From Gammaproteobacteria bacterium UBA4475 (GTDB taxonomy: Bacteria; Pseudomonadota; Gammaproteobacteria; Pseudomonadales; Azotimanducaceae): DNA of 18,079 bases. Below the pieces are notes generated by a model. That model had not been told where the DNA came from, did not search any database, and worked only from the letters and a program-made list of their open reading frames with translations. The position numbers and the translations under genes were made by a program. Below are positions 1 to 6,385 of this stretch, in pieces (position 1 is the stretch's first letter; every line of letters begins with the position of its first letter). The DNA is taken from assembly GCA_002389265.1 (NCBI GenBank), contig DGOD01000264.1:1-18079 (forward strand). Reading direction: 5' to 3'.

Positions 1-24
1 GAGATTGACTTACCGAGATTGACT
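1..24. repeat. 14-bp direct repeat at window start
   Basis: The 10-mer GAGATTGACT occurs at 1-10 and again at 15-24, giving a 14-bp period. The repeat may continue to the left of the window. It is one of several short degenerate tandem repeats in the intergenic parts of this window. No function is assigned. Confidence 0.5.
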
Positions 25-39
25 CAACCACGTTGAGTC
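21..39. other. Perfect 8-bp inverted repeat
   Basis: GACTCAAC at 21-28 and GTTGAGTC at 32-39 are perfect inverted arms around a 3-nt centre. The plus-strand continuation is CATTGTTTCTT, moderately T-rich. The element could be a weak terminator of a gene upstream of the window or a protein-binding site; the sequence does not decide between them. Confidence 0.35.
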
Positions 40-77
40 CATTGTTTCTTCGCCGCTCGTTAAGGGTATATTCTACC

Positions 78-107
78 GATGCAATCTGATGTTGTTTGAT
101 GCAAGAC
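78..107 (+). repeat. 10-bp GATG-periodic repeat in hydrolase leader
   Basis: GATG recurs at 78, 88 and 98, each followed by six variable bases, giving three 10-bp units some 40-65 nt upstream of the hydrolase start at 144. Read in the sense of that gene, the second and third units resemble the ...TTGTCTGATG units found in the leader of the CmcJ-type gene. The similarity is short and could be coincidental. Confidence 0.4.
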
Positions 108-143
108 ACGCTGAAAATCCAGCACTATTAAGGTTAACACTAT

Positions 144-1643
144 ATGAAACCGACAAACCTACTTTTCATTACGGCCGACCAATGGCGTGGAGACTGCCTC
201 AGCAGCATGGGGCACCCCGTGGTAACAACCCCACACCTCGACCAACTAGCCGCCGAGAGCACTCAGTTTCGCCAACACTACGCCAATGCGGTTCCCTGTG
301 GCCCTAGTCGAGCCAGCCTGCATACTGGCATGTACTTGCACAATCATCGGTCGGGCACTAACGGCACCCCCCTAGATAGTCGCTTTACTAACTGGGCAAC
401 AGAGCTGCGAGCCAATGGCTACGACCCGGTGTTGTTTGGCTATACGCATACTGCAATGGACCCTCGCGGGGTTCTCGAGGATCATCCCGGACTTTTTAAT
501 GACGAAGGCGTGCTGCCGGGCATCCGGCCGATCATTGATATGGGCACCCTGTGCCCAGACTGGCGGCGATTTTTGCAAACCAAAGGCTATCAGTTACCAG
601 ATGTTGATGGTGCAATCTATTCATTGCGCGCAAGAGCCGCGCCGGACAAACTCAAACCCGAGCCCCTGATATTTGACAAAACTCACACGGACACTTACTT
701 CCTCACGAGTGAGGTCATCAATTACATCCAGGCTTTCAAACAGCACACCTCGACGACCCGGCAAGGCTGGTGCGCCCATTTGTCATTGCGCGCGCCTCAC
801 CCACCCTGGGTAGCCGCCGCGCCTTATCACTTACGTTATCCGACTGACAACCTACCCGCACCTGTTAGGCAGACTAATTTGGAGTCTGAGAGAGATTCTC
901 ATCCCTGGCTGGCTGAGCACCTGGGCAATGAGCGCAACCGCAGCCATGTCGACATTGACCGCCATCGTTTATTGCAGGCCAGCTACTATGGTTTGATGAG
1001 CGAAGTAGACGATAATATGGGCCGCCTCATCAATTGGCTGAAAGACACGGAACAATGGGACAACACTCTGCTGATTTTTACATCCGACCACGGTGAGCAA
1101 ATGGGTGATCACTGGATGTATGGCAAAGCGGGCTTCTTCGACCAGTCTTACCATATTCCGTTGATTATTCACGCCCCTGGCGGGGAACCAGGCAGCTGCG
1201 ATGACTTCACCGAGCATGTAGATATTCTACCGACCATTTTGGCCAGCCTCGACCTAACACTTCCGCGGCAGTGCGACGGCTGCTCCTTATTACCGAAACT
1301 GCAAGGCAAGACATTAAACAATTGGCGGACCTGCGCCCACTACGAATATGATTTCCGCCACTCGCAGGCCGAAAATGCCCTAGACCTGAACATGGAGTCG
1401 GCCTGCCTGAATGTTATTCGAGATGCGCGTTATAAGTATGTACACTTCGCCGACTTGCCGTGCCTGCTGTTCGACCTTAAAAATGATCCTGGCGAACTGA
1501 CAAACATCGCGACTACGTCACCAGCCATCGTCGCCGAGTATGCGCAGAAACTCTTAAGCTGGCGCTTACGTACCACAGACAAAACGTTGACACACCTGCA
1601 GATCAGTCGGACTGATGGTTTGAAAAACATGAAAGATGAATAG
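144..1643 (+). CDS. Sulfatase / phosphonate monoester hydrolase family protein
   Basis: A 499-residue alkaline-phosphatase-superfamily hydrolase that cleaves sulfate esters or phosphonate/phosphate diesters. D12-Q13 near the N terminus and D315-H316 (in TSDHGEQMGDH) match the metal ligands. C52 in CGPSR is the sulfatase C-x-P-x-R signature, where the cysteine is oxidised to formylglycine. H219 (APHPP) and K328 (YGK) fit the other active-site positions. From memory, its closest named relative is rhizobial phosphonate monoester hydrolase (about 514 residues), through shared stretches such as VPCGP, YDP-GYT and SWRL near the C terminus. No signal peptide is seen, so it is predicted cytoplasmic. 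The ATG is preceded by TAAGG about 10 nt upstream, a modest ribosome-binding site. The substrate is unknown. The dioxygenase downstream suggests sulfur- or phosphorus-ester use, but the 220-bp gap argues against tight coupling. The family call is firm; the hydrolase subtype is less so. Confidence 0.88.
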   Translation: MKPTNLLFITADQWRGDCLSSMGHPVVTTPHLDQLAAESTQFRQHYANAVPCGPSRASLHTGMYLHNHRSGTNGTPLDSRFTNWATELRANGYDPVLFGYTHTAMDPRGVLEDHPGLFNDEGVLPGIRPIIDMGTLCPDWRRFLQTKGYQLPDVDGAIYSLRARAAPDKLKPEPLIFDKTHTDTYFLTSEVINYIQAFKQHTSTTRQGWCAHLSLRAPHPPWVAAAPYHLRYPTDNLPAPVRQTNLESERDSHPWLAEHLGNERNRSHVDIDRHRLLQASYYGLMSEVDDNMGRLINWLKDTEQWDNTLLIFTSDHGEQMGDHWMYGKAGFFDQSYHIPLIIHAPGGEPGSCDDFTEHVDILPTILASLDLTLPRQCDGCSLLPKLQGKTLNNWRTCAHYEYDFRHSQAENALDLNMESACLNVIRDARYKYVHFADLPCLLFDLKNDPGELTNIATTSPAIVAEYAQKLLSWRLRTTDKTLTHLQISRTDGLKNMKDE

Positions 1644-1727
1644 TGATATTTTGCCAAACCTCGCCTTAAGCGTTTAGATTCATGTCACCATATATTACCC
1701 GTTAGAATGGGATAGTCGAGACTGCCA

Positions 1728-1759
1728 CGCCAGGCGTTTATTTACCGCAGAGCCTGGCG
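1728..1759. other. Inverted repeat upstream of the dioxygenase
   Basis: CGCCAGGC at 1728-1735 and GCCTGGCG at 1752-1759 are perfect 8-bp arms separated by a 16-nt AT-rich loop. No T-run follows on the plus strand, so it does not look like an intrinsic terminator. It lies between the hydrolase stop and the dioxygenase start, 105 nt before the latter. It could be an RNA hairpin in the leader or a regulator site. Confidence 0.4.
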
Positions 1760-1863
1760 CAACTCGAAACCAGAACAATGCTAGAAAGGCCTCTACAAAC
1801 TTGGTACTGGTTTATGCAGGAACAGATGCTTATATTAAGACCCTTGAAACGGGAGCCACAACG

Positions 1864-2748
1864 ATGAACCTGGATCACCACTTCAACATTACTCCCCTAG
1901 ATGCCAGCTTTGGCGCCCGAGTCACCGACCTGGATCTGACCAACCTGAGTGATGCCGAGTTTACCGCACTTTATTCAGCCTGGCTTGAGTACGCTCTGCT
2001 GGTGTTCCCAGGCCAGCATCTCAGCCACCAAGCCCAGATTAATTTTGCTCGACGCTTCGGCGAACTGGAATTCGACCTGGCACCAATCAGCAATGTCAGG
2101 CGCGATGGCAGCGTCCGCCTGGCAGACGGCAGCGATGATGTCGTGAAGGTACTGGTGGGCAATATGGGCTGGCATGCCGACAGTACCTATATGCCGGTGC
2201 AGGCCAAGGGCGCTGTGTTTACTGCTCACACTGTGCCTGTCAAAGACGGCCAAACAGGTTGGGCCGATATGCGTGCCGCCTACGCGGCGCTGGACGATAC
2301 CTTGCGGACCCGAGTCGATGGCCTGAGCGCGTACCACTCGCTGCACTATAGTCAGGCAAAGATCGATGGCACGCCGAACAAAAATGGCAGTTATAGTGGC
2401 TACGGACTGCACGATTTGCCACCACCACTGCGTCCATTGGTCAAGGTTCATCCTGAGACCGGCCGCCCAGCCTTACTGATTGGACGCCATGCATATGGCA
2501 TTCCCGGCCTCAGCGAAGCTGAATCAGAAGCATTACTGGAGTCCCTGGTGACCTTTGCCTGCCAAGCACCCAGGGTCTATCACCATCAGTGGTCTGCGGG
2601 GGACGCGGTCATCTGGGATAATCGTTGTCTGTTGCACCGCGCTTGTCCCTGGGACATGACGGAACCGCGAGTCATGTATCACTCGCGGATTGGTGGTGAT
2701 CCGGCGTCAGAGGCCGCAGAGACTGCAAATGGACACACGCCTACATAA
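1864..2748 (+). CDS. TfdA/TauD-type 2-oxoglutarate dioxygenase
   Basis: A 294-residue Fe(II)/2-oxoglutarate-dependent dioxygenase. H104-x-D106 (GWHADSTYMP) and H258 (WDNRCLLHRA) form the 2-His-1-carboxylate iron site, and R269 (EPRVMYH) is the expected 2-oxoglutarate-binding arginine. The order of motifs and the ADMRAAYAAL and GRPALLIGRHA stretches resemble 2,4-D dioxygenase TfdA more than taurine dioxygenase. Family members hydroxylate next to an ether, sulfonate, sulfate or phosphonate, which then falls apart; the substrate here is unknown. I chose the ATG at 1864 because GGGAG precedes it by about 10 nt and the following residues match the family N terminus; an in-frame TTG at 1801 lacks a ribosome-binding site. 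Its 3' end overlaps the converging oxygenase gene by 8 bp. The hydrolase upstream points the same way, but only by position. Confidence 0.9.
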   Translation: MNLDHHFNITPLDASFGARVTDLDLTNLSDAEFTALYSAWLEYALLVFPGQHLSHQAQINFARRFGELEFDLAPISNVRRDGSVRLADGSDDVVKVLVGNMGWHADSTYMPVQAKGAVFTAHTVPVKDGQTGWADMRAAYAALDDTLRTRVDGLSAYHSLHYSQAKIDGTPNKNGSYSGYGLHDLPPPLRPLVKVHPETGRPALLIGRHAYGIPGLSEAESEALLESLVTFACQAPRVYHHQWSAGDAVIWDNRCLLHRACPWDMTEPRVMYHSRIGGDPASEAAETANGHTPT

Positions 2749-3565
2749 ACAGGCAGGTCGCCCGCAGCTCGATGGATGAGCGCCCTGGCTCACCGAGGTT
2801 GACCTCGGGGTCAGCAAAGGCTGAGTGTGGCGTCCAGTAGGGTTTGTCGGTACCGAGGCGGTCGCTGTCATAGGTACGAAAGGCCACCACCTCATCGCGA
2901 TGCATATTCGGAAAGCCATACCATTGATGCTGGTCTTTGACCCGCGGCGGGGCGATCCCCAAAGTTTCAAAGTCAAAACCGCCACCGGCATAGTCTTCGA
3001 CCAATGACGGCCTAATGTCTGTCTGCGGGACCGTTCGCGCATCGCAAAATGCCAAGGGTAAATCCATTTTCTCGGCACCCACGTTCCGCCAAAATTGCAA
3101 AATCAGCAAGCGCCTGGCACGACCCACATCCTCGCCGCTAATGCCCGCCTGACGCAAACTACTAAGTGTTTGCGCATCATCCATCAAGTAACGCGAGCGG
3201 ATAAGATCGCCATAGCTGGCGGCAAAGTCTGAATGCACGGAGCGGATCGGCGCGAGATCTGGATGCAAACTCGCTTGTTGCGGGTTGCGGATGATATGGC
3301 TACTCACTAGGGCATGGTCACAGCCCGTCAATTGCCGGGCCAGCACCGCAATCTCAGCGTAGTGAATCTCCATAATTTCTTGTTCCTGCCAATGCTGCAC
3401 CTGACTCTTGTGGGGCAATAACTCAAAACCACAGTCTTGCCAGCTTCCCGCAAAGGTCTGGCGCCCGTCTCGAATAGCGACATTGACGATGACAGGTTCG
3501 GCAAAGGACTGGTCAACATAATTCAGGTCCGCCTGACAGAATAAGCGTTGTGATTGGTTCGTCAT
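2741..3565 (-). CDS. CmcJ/NvfI-family oxygenase
   Basis: A 274-residue protein of the CmcJ/NvfI oxidoreductase family, which includes the cephamycin C accessory protein CmcJ and fungal 2-oxoglutarate oxygenases. The family hallmarks are present in order: VHSDFA (H111-x-D113), RRLLILQFWR (151-160), LPLAFCDAR (169-177), QWYGFPNMHRDE (214-225), TPHSAFADP (H247) and RSSIELRA (262-269). H111, D113 and H247 are the likely iron ligands, and an arginine near 261-268 the likely co-substrate ligand. The ATG has a strong AAGGAGA ribosome-binding site. It sits 15 nt downstream of a tiny cysteine-rich ORF and is probably in one transcript with the acyl-CoA ligase. It is read toward, and overlaps by 8 bp, the TfdA-type dioxygenase. 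Substrate and product cannot be read from the sequence. The family call rests on recognised motif order. Confidence 0.85.
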   Translation of the reverse strand: MTNQSQRLFCQADLNYVDQSFAEPVIVNVAIRDGRQTFAGSWQDCGFELLPHKSQVQHWQEQEIMEIHYAEIAVLARQLTGCDHALVSSHIIRNPQQASLHPDLAPIRSVHSDFAASYGDLIRSRYLMDDAQTLSSLRQAGISGEDVGRARRLLILQFWRNVGAEKMDLPLAFCDARTVPQTDIRPSLVEDYAGGGFDFETLGIAPPRVKDQHQWYGFPNMHRDEVVAFRTYDSDRLGTDKPYWTPHSAFADPEVNLGEPGRSSIELRATCLFM

Positions 3566-3580
3566 TGGCTTCTCCTTGGG

Positions 3581-3664
3581 TTAGTAACAAACGGCACGGC
3601 AGTCATCCGCGTCATCATGACATGTCATCAGACAAACCATCAGACAAGCCATCAGACAAGTCAT
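3581..3664 (-). CDS. Putative 27-residue cysteine-rich small ORF
   Basis: This candidate is visible only as a short ORF. Its ATG (3664-3662) shares one base with the TGA stop of the acyl-CoA ligase (TGATG), a layout typical of translational coupling. Its TAA lies 15 nt before the oxygenase ATG and just ahead of that gene's AAGGAGA site. The peptide has six cysteines, at 3, 7, 11, 15, 22 and 26. The first half is a tetrapeptide repeat (MxCL three times, then MTCH); the second half is acidic (HDDADD) and ends CRAVCY. There is no signal peptide or membrane span. Its own ribosome-binding site is weak (GGA about 10 nt upstream). Possible roles are a coupling or leader peptide controlling the oxygenase, a metal-binding peptide, or a substrate peptide. 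Against it: the cysteines come from a 12-bp DNA repeat, and a related repeat elsewhere in the window is not a long ORF. No match to a known family is recognised. Confidence 0.35.
   Translation of the reverse strand: MTCLMACLMVCLMTCHDDADDCRAVCY
3618..3627. other. 10-bp perfect palindrome TGACATGTCA
   Basis: TGACATGTCA is a perfect palindrome next to the 12-bp repeat array, 53 nt upstream of the CmcJ-type oxygenase start. It could be a dimeric regulator site. It also lies inside the small ORF and could be there by chance. Confidence 0.25.
3626..3661 (-). repeat. 12-bp tandem repeat, three units
   Basis: Read on the minus strand the units are ACTTGTCTGATG, GCTTGTCTGATG and GTTTGTCTGATG, identical except in the first two bases. 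The array starts just past the ligase stop codon and lies in the leader of the CmcJ-type oxygenase. Twelve bases keep frame, so each unit adds four codons to the small ORF. The units share 9 of 12 bases with the best-matching unit of the array at 10502-10561. Confidence 0.85.
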
Positions 3665-5223
3665 CAAGAAACATTCCGCTCTCGACTGGCCCAGTAGGGT
3701 TTGCGCAGTTCGGTTTTCAGAATTTTGCCTGATGGATTGCGCGGAATAGTCTCCATCCAGTCAACGGAGGTCGGACATTTATAAGTCGCTAGCCGTTGGC
3801 GGCAATAAGCATATACATCTTCTTCCGTCAGCCGCGGGTCTTTACGCGTGATAATCGCTTTCACCGTTTCACCCCAGCGCTCACTGGGAATACCGATGAC
3901 TGCCGCGTCAGCAATATCGGGGTGGCTCATCAAAGCATTCTCGATCTCAGCAGGATAAATATTTTCACCCCCAGAGATGATCATGTCTTTCACCCGATCA
4001 TGAATAAACAAAAACCCCTCTTGCAGGTAGCCCGCATCGCCAGACTTGAACCAGCCATCAGCATCAATACACTCTGCCGTGGCCTCATCATTACGCCAGT
4101 AACCCCGCATAATTTGTGGACCCTTGACACAAATTTCACCCACTTCACCATCTGGCAGTAGCGCGCCAGTAAGTCGATCCACAATTCGCAATTGGTGGCC
4201 GACCACAGCTTTTCCGCAAGAGCGCAACAAGCTTGCCCGCGGACCACCCGGGTCATGGTCTTCAGGCATCAAAATCGTAATGCCCCCTGTGGTTTCTGTT
4301 AGGCCATAGACTTGATAGAATCGCGCCTTAAAGGTCTTCATTGCGGCAACCAAAACTTCTTCAGTGACGGGTGAAGCGCCGTAGGTAATCGACTCCAGGC
4401 TGCTGTAGTCAACATCCTGAACATTCGGCTGAGCCAAGAGGAACTGCATTACCGCCGGCACAAAGATTGTATGGGTGACACGAAATGCCGGGATGACTCG
4501 AAGAATTTCCTGCAGGTCCACATCCCGCAATAGAATAGAAGTAGCACCGCTGAACACACCAATCACGCCCCAGCCGCTACCTGAGATATGAAACAGCGGC
4601 ATACACACCAGATTAACGGTCGTCGGCGAAAAATTCAGGGCTCCGAGTCCTTCGCTCATCAGGGAGATCATATTGTTATTCGTGGTTTCAACGCCTTTCG
4701 GCAGGCCCGTGGTGCCTGAAGTATATAGCTGATAACAGGTGTCCTCAGGTGCGACGGGGACATTCGGATCATCGATGGCTTGGCCAGCAATCCATTGTTC
4801 GTAACTGGGATATCCCGAATCGCCGGGATCACCAATGACTACGATTTGATCCAGATTCAATGTCATCTGCGCCAGGTGACCCAGAAACTCATCACCGATC
4901 AATAGCACCCGAGACTCACTGTGATTGAGTATGTACTCCATCTCTGGGGGCGCCAGGCGCCAGTTAACAGCCACTGACACCGCGTTGAGCTTGGTCACAC
5001 CAAACAGGCTTGTAAAATACTCTGGCGTATTCTTGTGCAGGTAAGCCACGCGGTCCTGCTCACCGACCCCCATACCGCGCAGTGCGTTGGCACACTGGCA
5101 AGCTTCAATATCTAGCGCCTCATAGGTCCATTGTCGATCGTCAGCTGAGTAGATCAGTGCCACTTGGTCTGGTCTAAGAGACCGCTGCGTTCGCGTGATA
5201 TCGCTCAAGGTCTGGATCGTCAT
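3664..5223 (-). CDS. AMP-dependent acyl-CoA synthetase/ligase
   Basis: A 519-residue adenylate-forming enzyme that activates a carboxylic acid with ATP and joins it to CoA. The P-loop TSGTTGLPKG (168-177), YGLTETTGG (306-314), SGDAGYL (394-400), the hinge stretch DRVKDMIISGGENIYPAEIE (409-428) and the catalytic lysine K500 in NPSGKILK are all intact. The length is normal for fatty-acid or aromatic acyl-CoA ligases of the FadD/CaiC type; chain length and substrate cannot be told from motifs. The ATG is preceded by GGGAGA at good spacing. It follows hslO on the same strand after 108 bp, and its TGA stop overlaps the ATG of the small cysteine-rich ORF that leads into the CmcJ-type oxygenase. Its likely partners are that oxygenase or the acyl-CoA dehydrogenase pair beyond hslO. 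Confidence 0.92.
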   Translation of the reverse strand: MTIQTLSDITRTQRSLRPDQVALIYSADDRQWTYEALDIEACQCANALRGMGVGEQDRVAYLHKNTPEYFTSLFGVTKLNAVSVAVNWRLAPPEMEYILNHSESRVLLIGDEFLGHLAQMTLNLDQIVVIGDPGDSGYPSYEQWIAGQAIDDPNVPVAPEDTCYQLYTSGTTGLPKGVETTNNNMISLMSEGLGALNFSPTTVNLVCMPLFHISGSGWGVIGVFSGATSILLRDVDLQEILRVIPAFRVTHTIFVPAVMQFLLAQPNVQDVDYSSLESITYGASPVTEEVLVAAMKTFKARFYQVYGLTETTGGITILMPEDHDPGGPRASLLRSCGKAVVGHQLRIVDRLTGALLPDGEVGEICVKGPQIMRGYWRNDEATAECIDADGWFKSGDAGYLQEGFLFIHDRVKDMIISGGENIYPAEIENALMSHPDIADAAVIGIPSERWGETVKAIITRKDPRLTEEDVYAYCRQRLATYKCPTSVDWMETIPRNPSGKILKTELRKPYWASRERNVS

Positions 5224-5249
5224 TCACATTCTCCCGGTCTGGCTTTGAC

Positions 5250-5273
5250 AGTCACTCAACATCTCAGTCAACA
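5250..5273 (-). repeat. 12-bp tandem repeat in ligase leader, two units
   Basis: On the minus strand TGTTGACTGAGA and TGTTGAGTGACT lie back to back and match at 9 of 12 positions. They lie 27-50 nt upstream of the acyl-CoA ligase start. No clear sigma70 pair was found in this 108-bp gap. Confidence 0.4.
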
Positions 5274-5331
5274 GCGCATTGACTGGCACCAGCTTGAGTG
5301 TAGCCAGATCACGGGGGTTGATACAACCTCT

Positions 5332-6192
5332 CTAGTGCGGCACTTCGCCGGCGAGCAGCACTTCAGCCAGGCTTGCTCGCGTAAAGCGATAATCTTTACC
5401 GCAGAACTCACAACCCATCACCACCTCGGGCATCTCCGTAAACAGACTGTCGACCTCGTCCTTACCCAGCAAAACCAACGCATTCGCCGTTCTCGTCACT
5501 GAACAACTGCAGCTGAAAACGACCGGGCTCGGAGACTGAACCCGAATGGGCTCGGCGGCATACAGCCGCTGCAGCAATGTCTCAGCAGCAAGATCAAGCA
5601 GCTCTTCGGGACGGGTGGTGTCCGCCAGGATAACTGCATGTTCCCATTGTCGTACTCGCGCTTCAGGGTCCATGACTAACTGTCGCGGTAATTGTTGAAG
5701 CAGCAGACCACCGGCTCGATGGTTGTCAGCGGACAACCAAATCTTGGTCATCAGCTGCTCTGATTGCTGAAAATAATACTCCAGGCACGCTGCCAGACTT
5801 CCGCCCGTTAGCGGCACCAGGCTCTGATAACTTTTGCCTACGGCCGGTTCAACCGTCATCACCAAGGTACCTTCCCCTAGCAGGGCCGCAAAATCCTGAC
5901 CATCAACGGTCTCACCCAGGCGGGCAATGCCGCGGATACTGCCATCATGGCGGCACTCCGCCACCACCACGTTCAGCTCGCCATCGCCTCGAGCTTGCAA
6001 CACCAGACGACCATCGAATTTAATGGTGCTGCCTAGCAGTACACTGGCAGACAGAAATTCGCCCAACAGGCGCGCAACCGCCGACGGATATTGATGATCA
6101 GCCACTACGCCCTGGTAGCTGGCCTCGAGCTGGACAATTTCACCGCGAATATCGGTGTCATCAAAAAGAAATCTCTGCGAATAATCTGACAT
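5332..6192 (-). CDS. hslO: Hsp33 redox-regulated chaperonin
   Basis: A 286-residue Hsp33, a cytoplasmic holdase chaperone switched on by oxidative unfolding. The N terminus (SQRFLFDDTDIRGE) is the family signature. The C-terminal zinc/redox switch is complete, with C228-x-C230 and C261-x-x-C264 (GCEFCGKDYRF); oxidation of these four cysteines releases zinc and activates the protein. I chose the ATG at 6192, which gives the usual MSD-type start; a GTG at 6204 would add four residues, but GGAG then abuts the start codon. It is divergent from the first acyl-CoA dehydrogenase gene, sharing a promoter region of about 190 bp, and is followed on the same strand by the acyl-CoA ligase. No intrinsic terminator is seen between them, so read-through is possible. 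Confidence 0.95.
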   Translation of the reverse strand: MSDYSQRFLFDDTDIRGEIVQLEASYQGVVADHQYPSAVARLLGEFLSASVLLGSTIKFDGRLVLQARGDGELNVVVAECRHDGSIRGIARLGETVDGQDFAALLGEGTLVMTVEPAVGKSYQSLVPLTGGSLAACLEYYFQQSEQLMTKIWLSADNHRAGGLLLQQLPRQLVMDPEARVRQWEHAVILADTTRPEELLDLAAETLLQRLYAAEPIRVQSPSPVVFSCSCSVTRTANALVLLGKDEVDSLFTEMPEVVMGCEFCGKDYRFTRASLAEVLLAGEVPH

Positions 6193-6230
6193 CCCGTCTG
6201 GCACTCCAACTGGTATAAATCCTCACACAA

Positions 6231-6244
6231 CCGGCATTTGCCGG
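6231..6244. promoter_or_regulatory. Perfect inverted repeat between divergent genes
   Basis: CCGGCA at 6231-6236 and TGCCGG at 6239-6244 form a perfect 6-2-6 inverted repeat in the shared upstream region of hslO and the acyl-CoA dehydrogenase pair, 39 bp upstream of the hslO start. Its position suits an operator for a small dimeric repressor, but no regulator gene lies nearby. On the plus strand, TTGACG at 6299-6304 is a possible -35 element for the dehydrogenases; no convincing -10 follows. Confidence 0.3.
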
Positions 6245-6385
6245 CCAAGACTGTATTGAACGCCGCGAGTATACCATCAGGGTCTTTGCAGCTTCACCTT
6301 GACGATCATTGACCCGACTCTACTCATCGACTCGACAACAGGGTATCTTTACGGTTAACAACCTTAGACCTGAAGGACGACAGCA

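Noticed and set aside
1975..2451. 158-codon frame antisense to the TfdA-type dioxygenase
   Set aside because: It is a shadow of a clearly recognised gene, has no family motif and overlaps it fully.
3626..3661. CRISPR array
   Set aside because: The units are only 12 bp, directly abutting, with no spacers, and no cas genes are present in the window.
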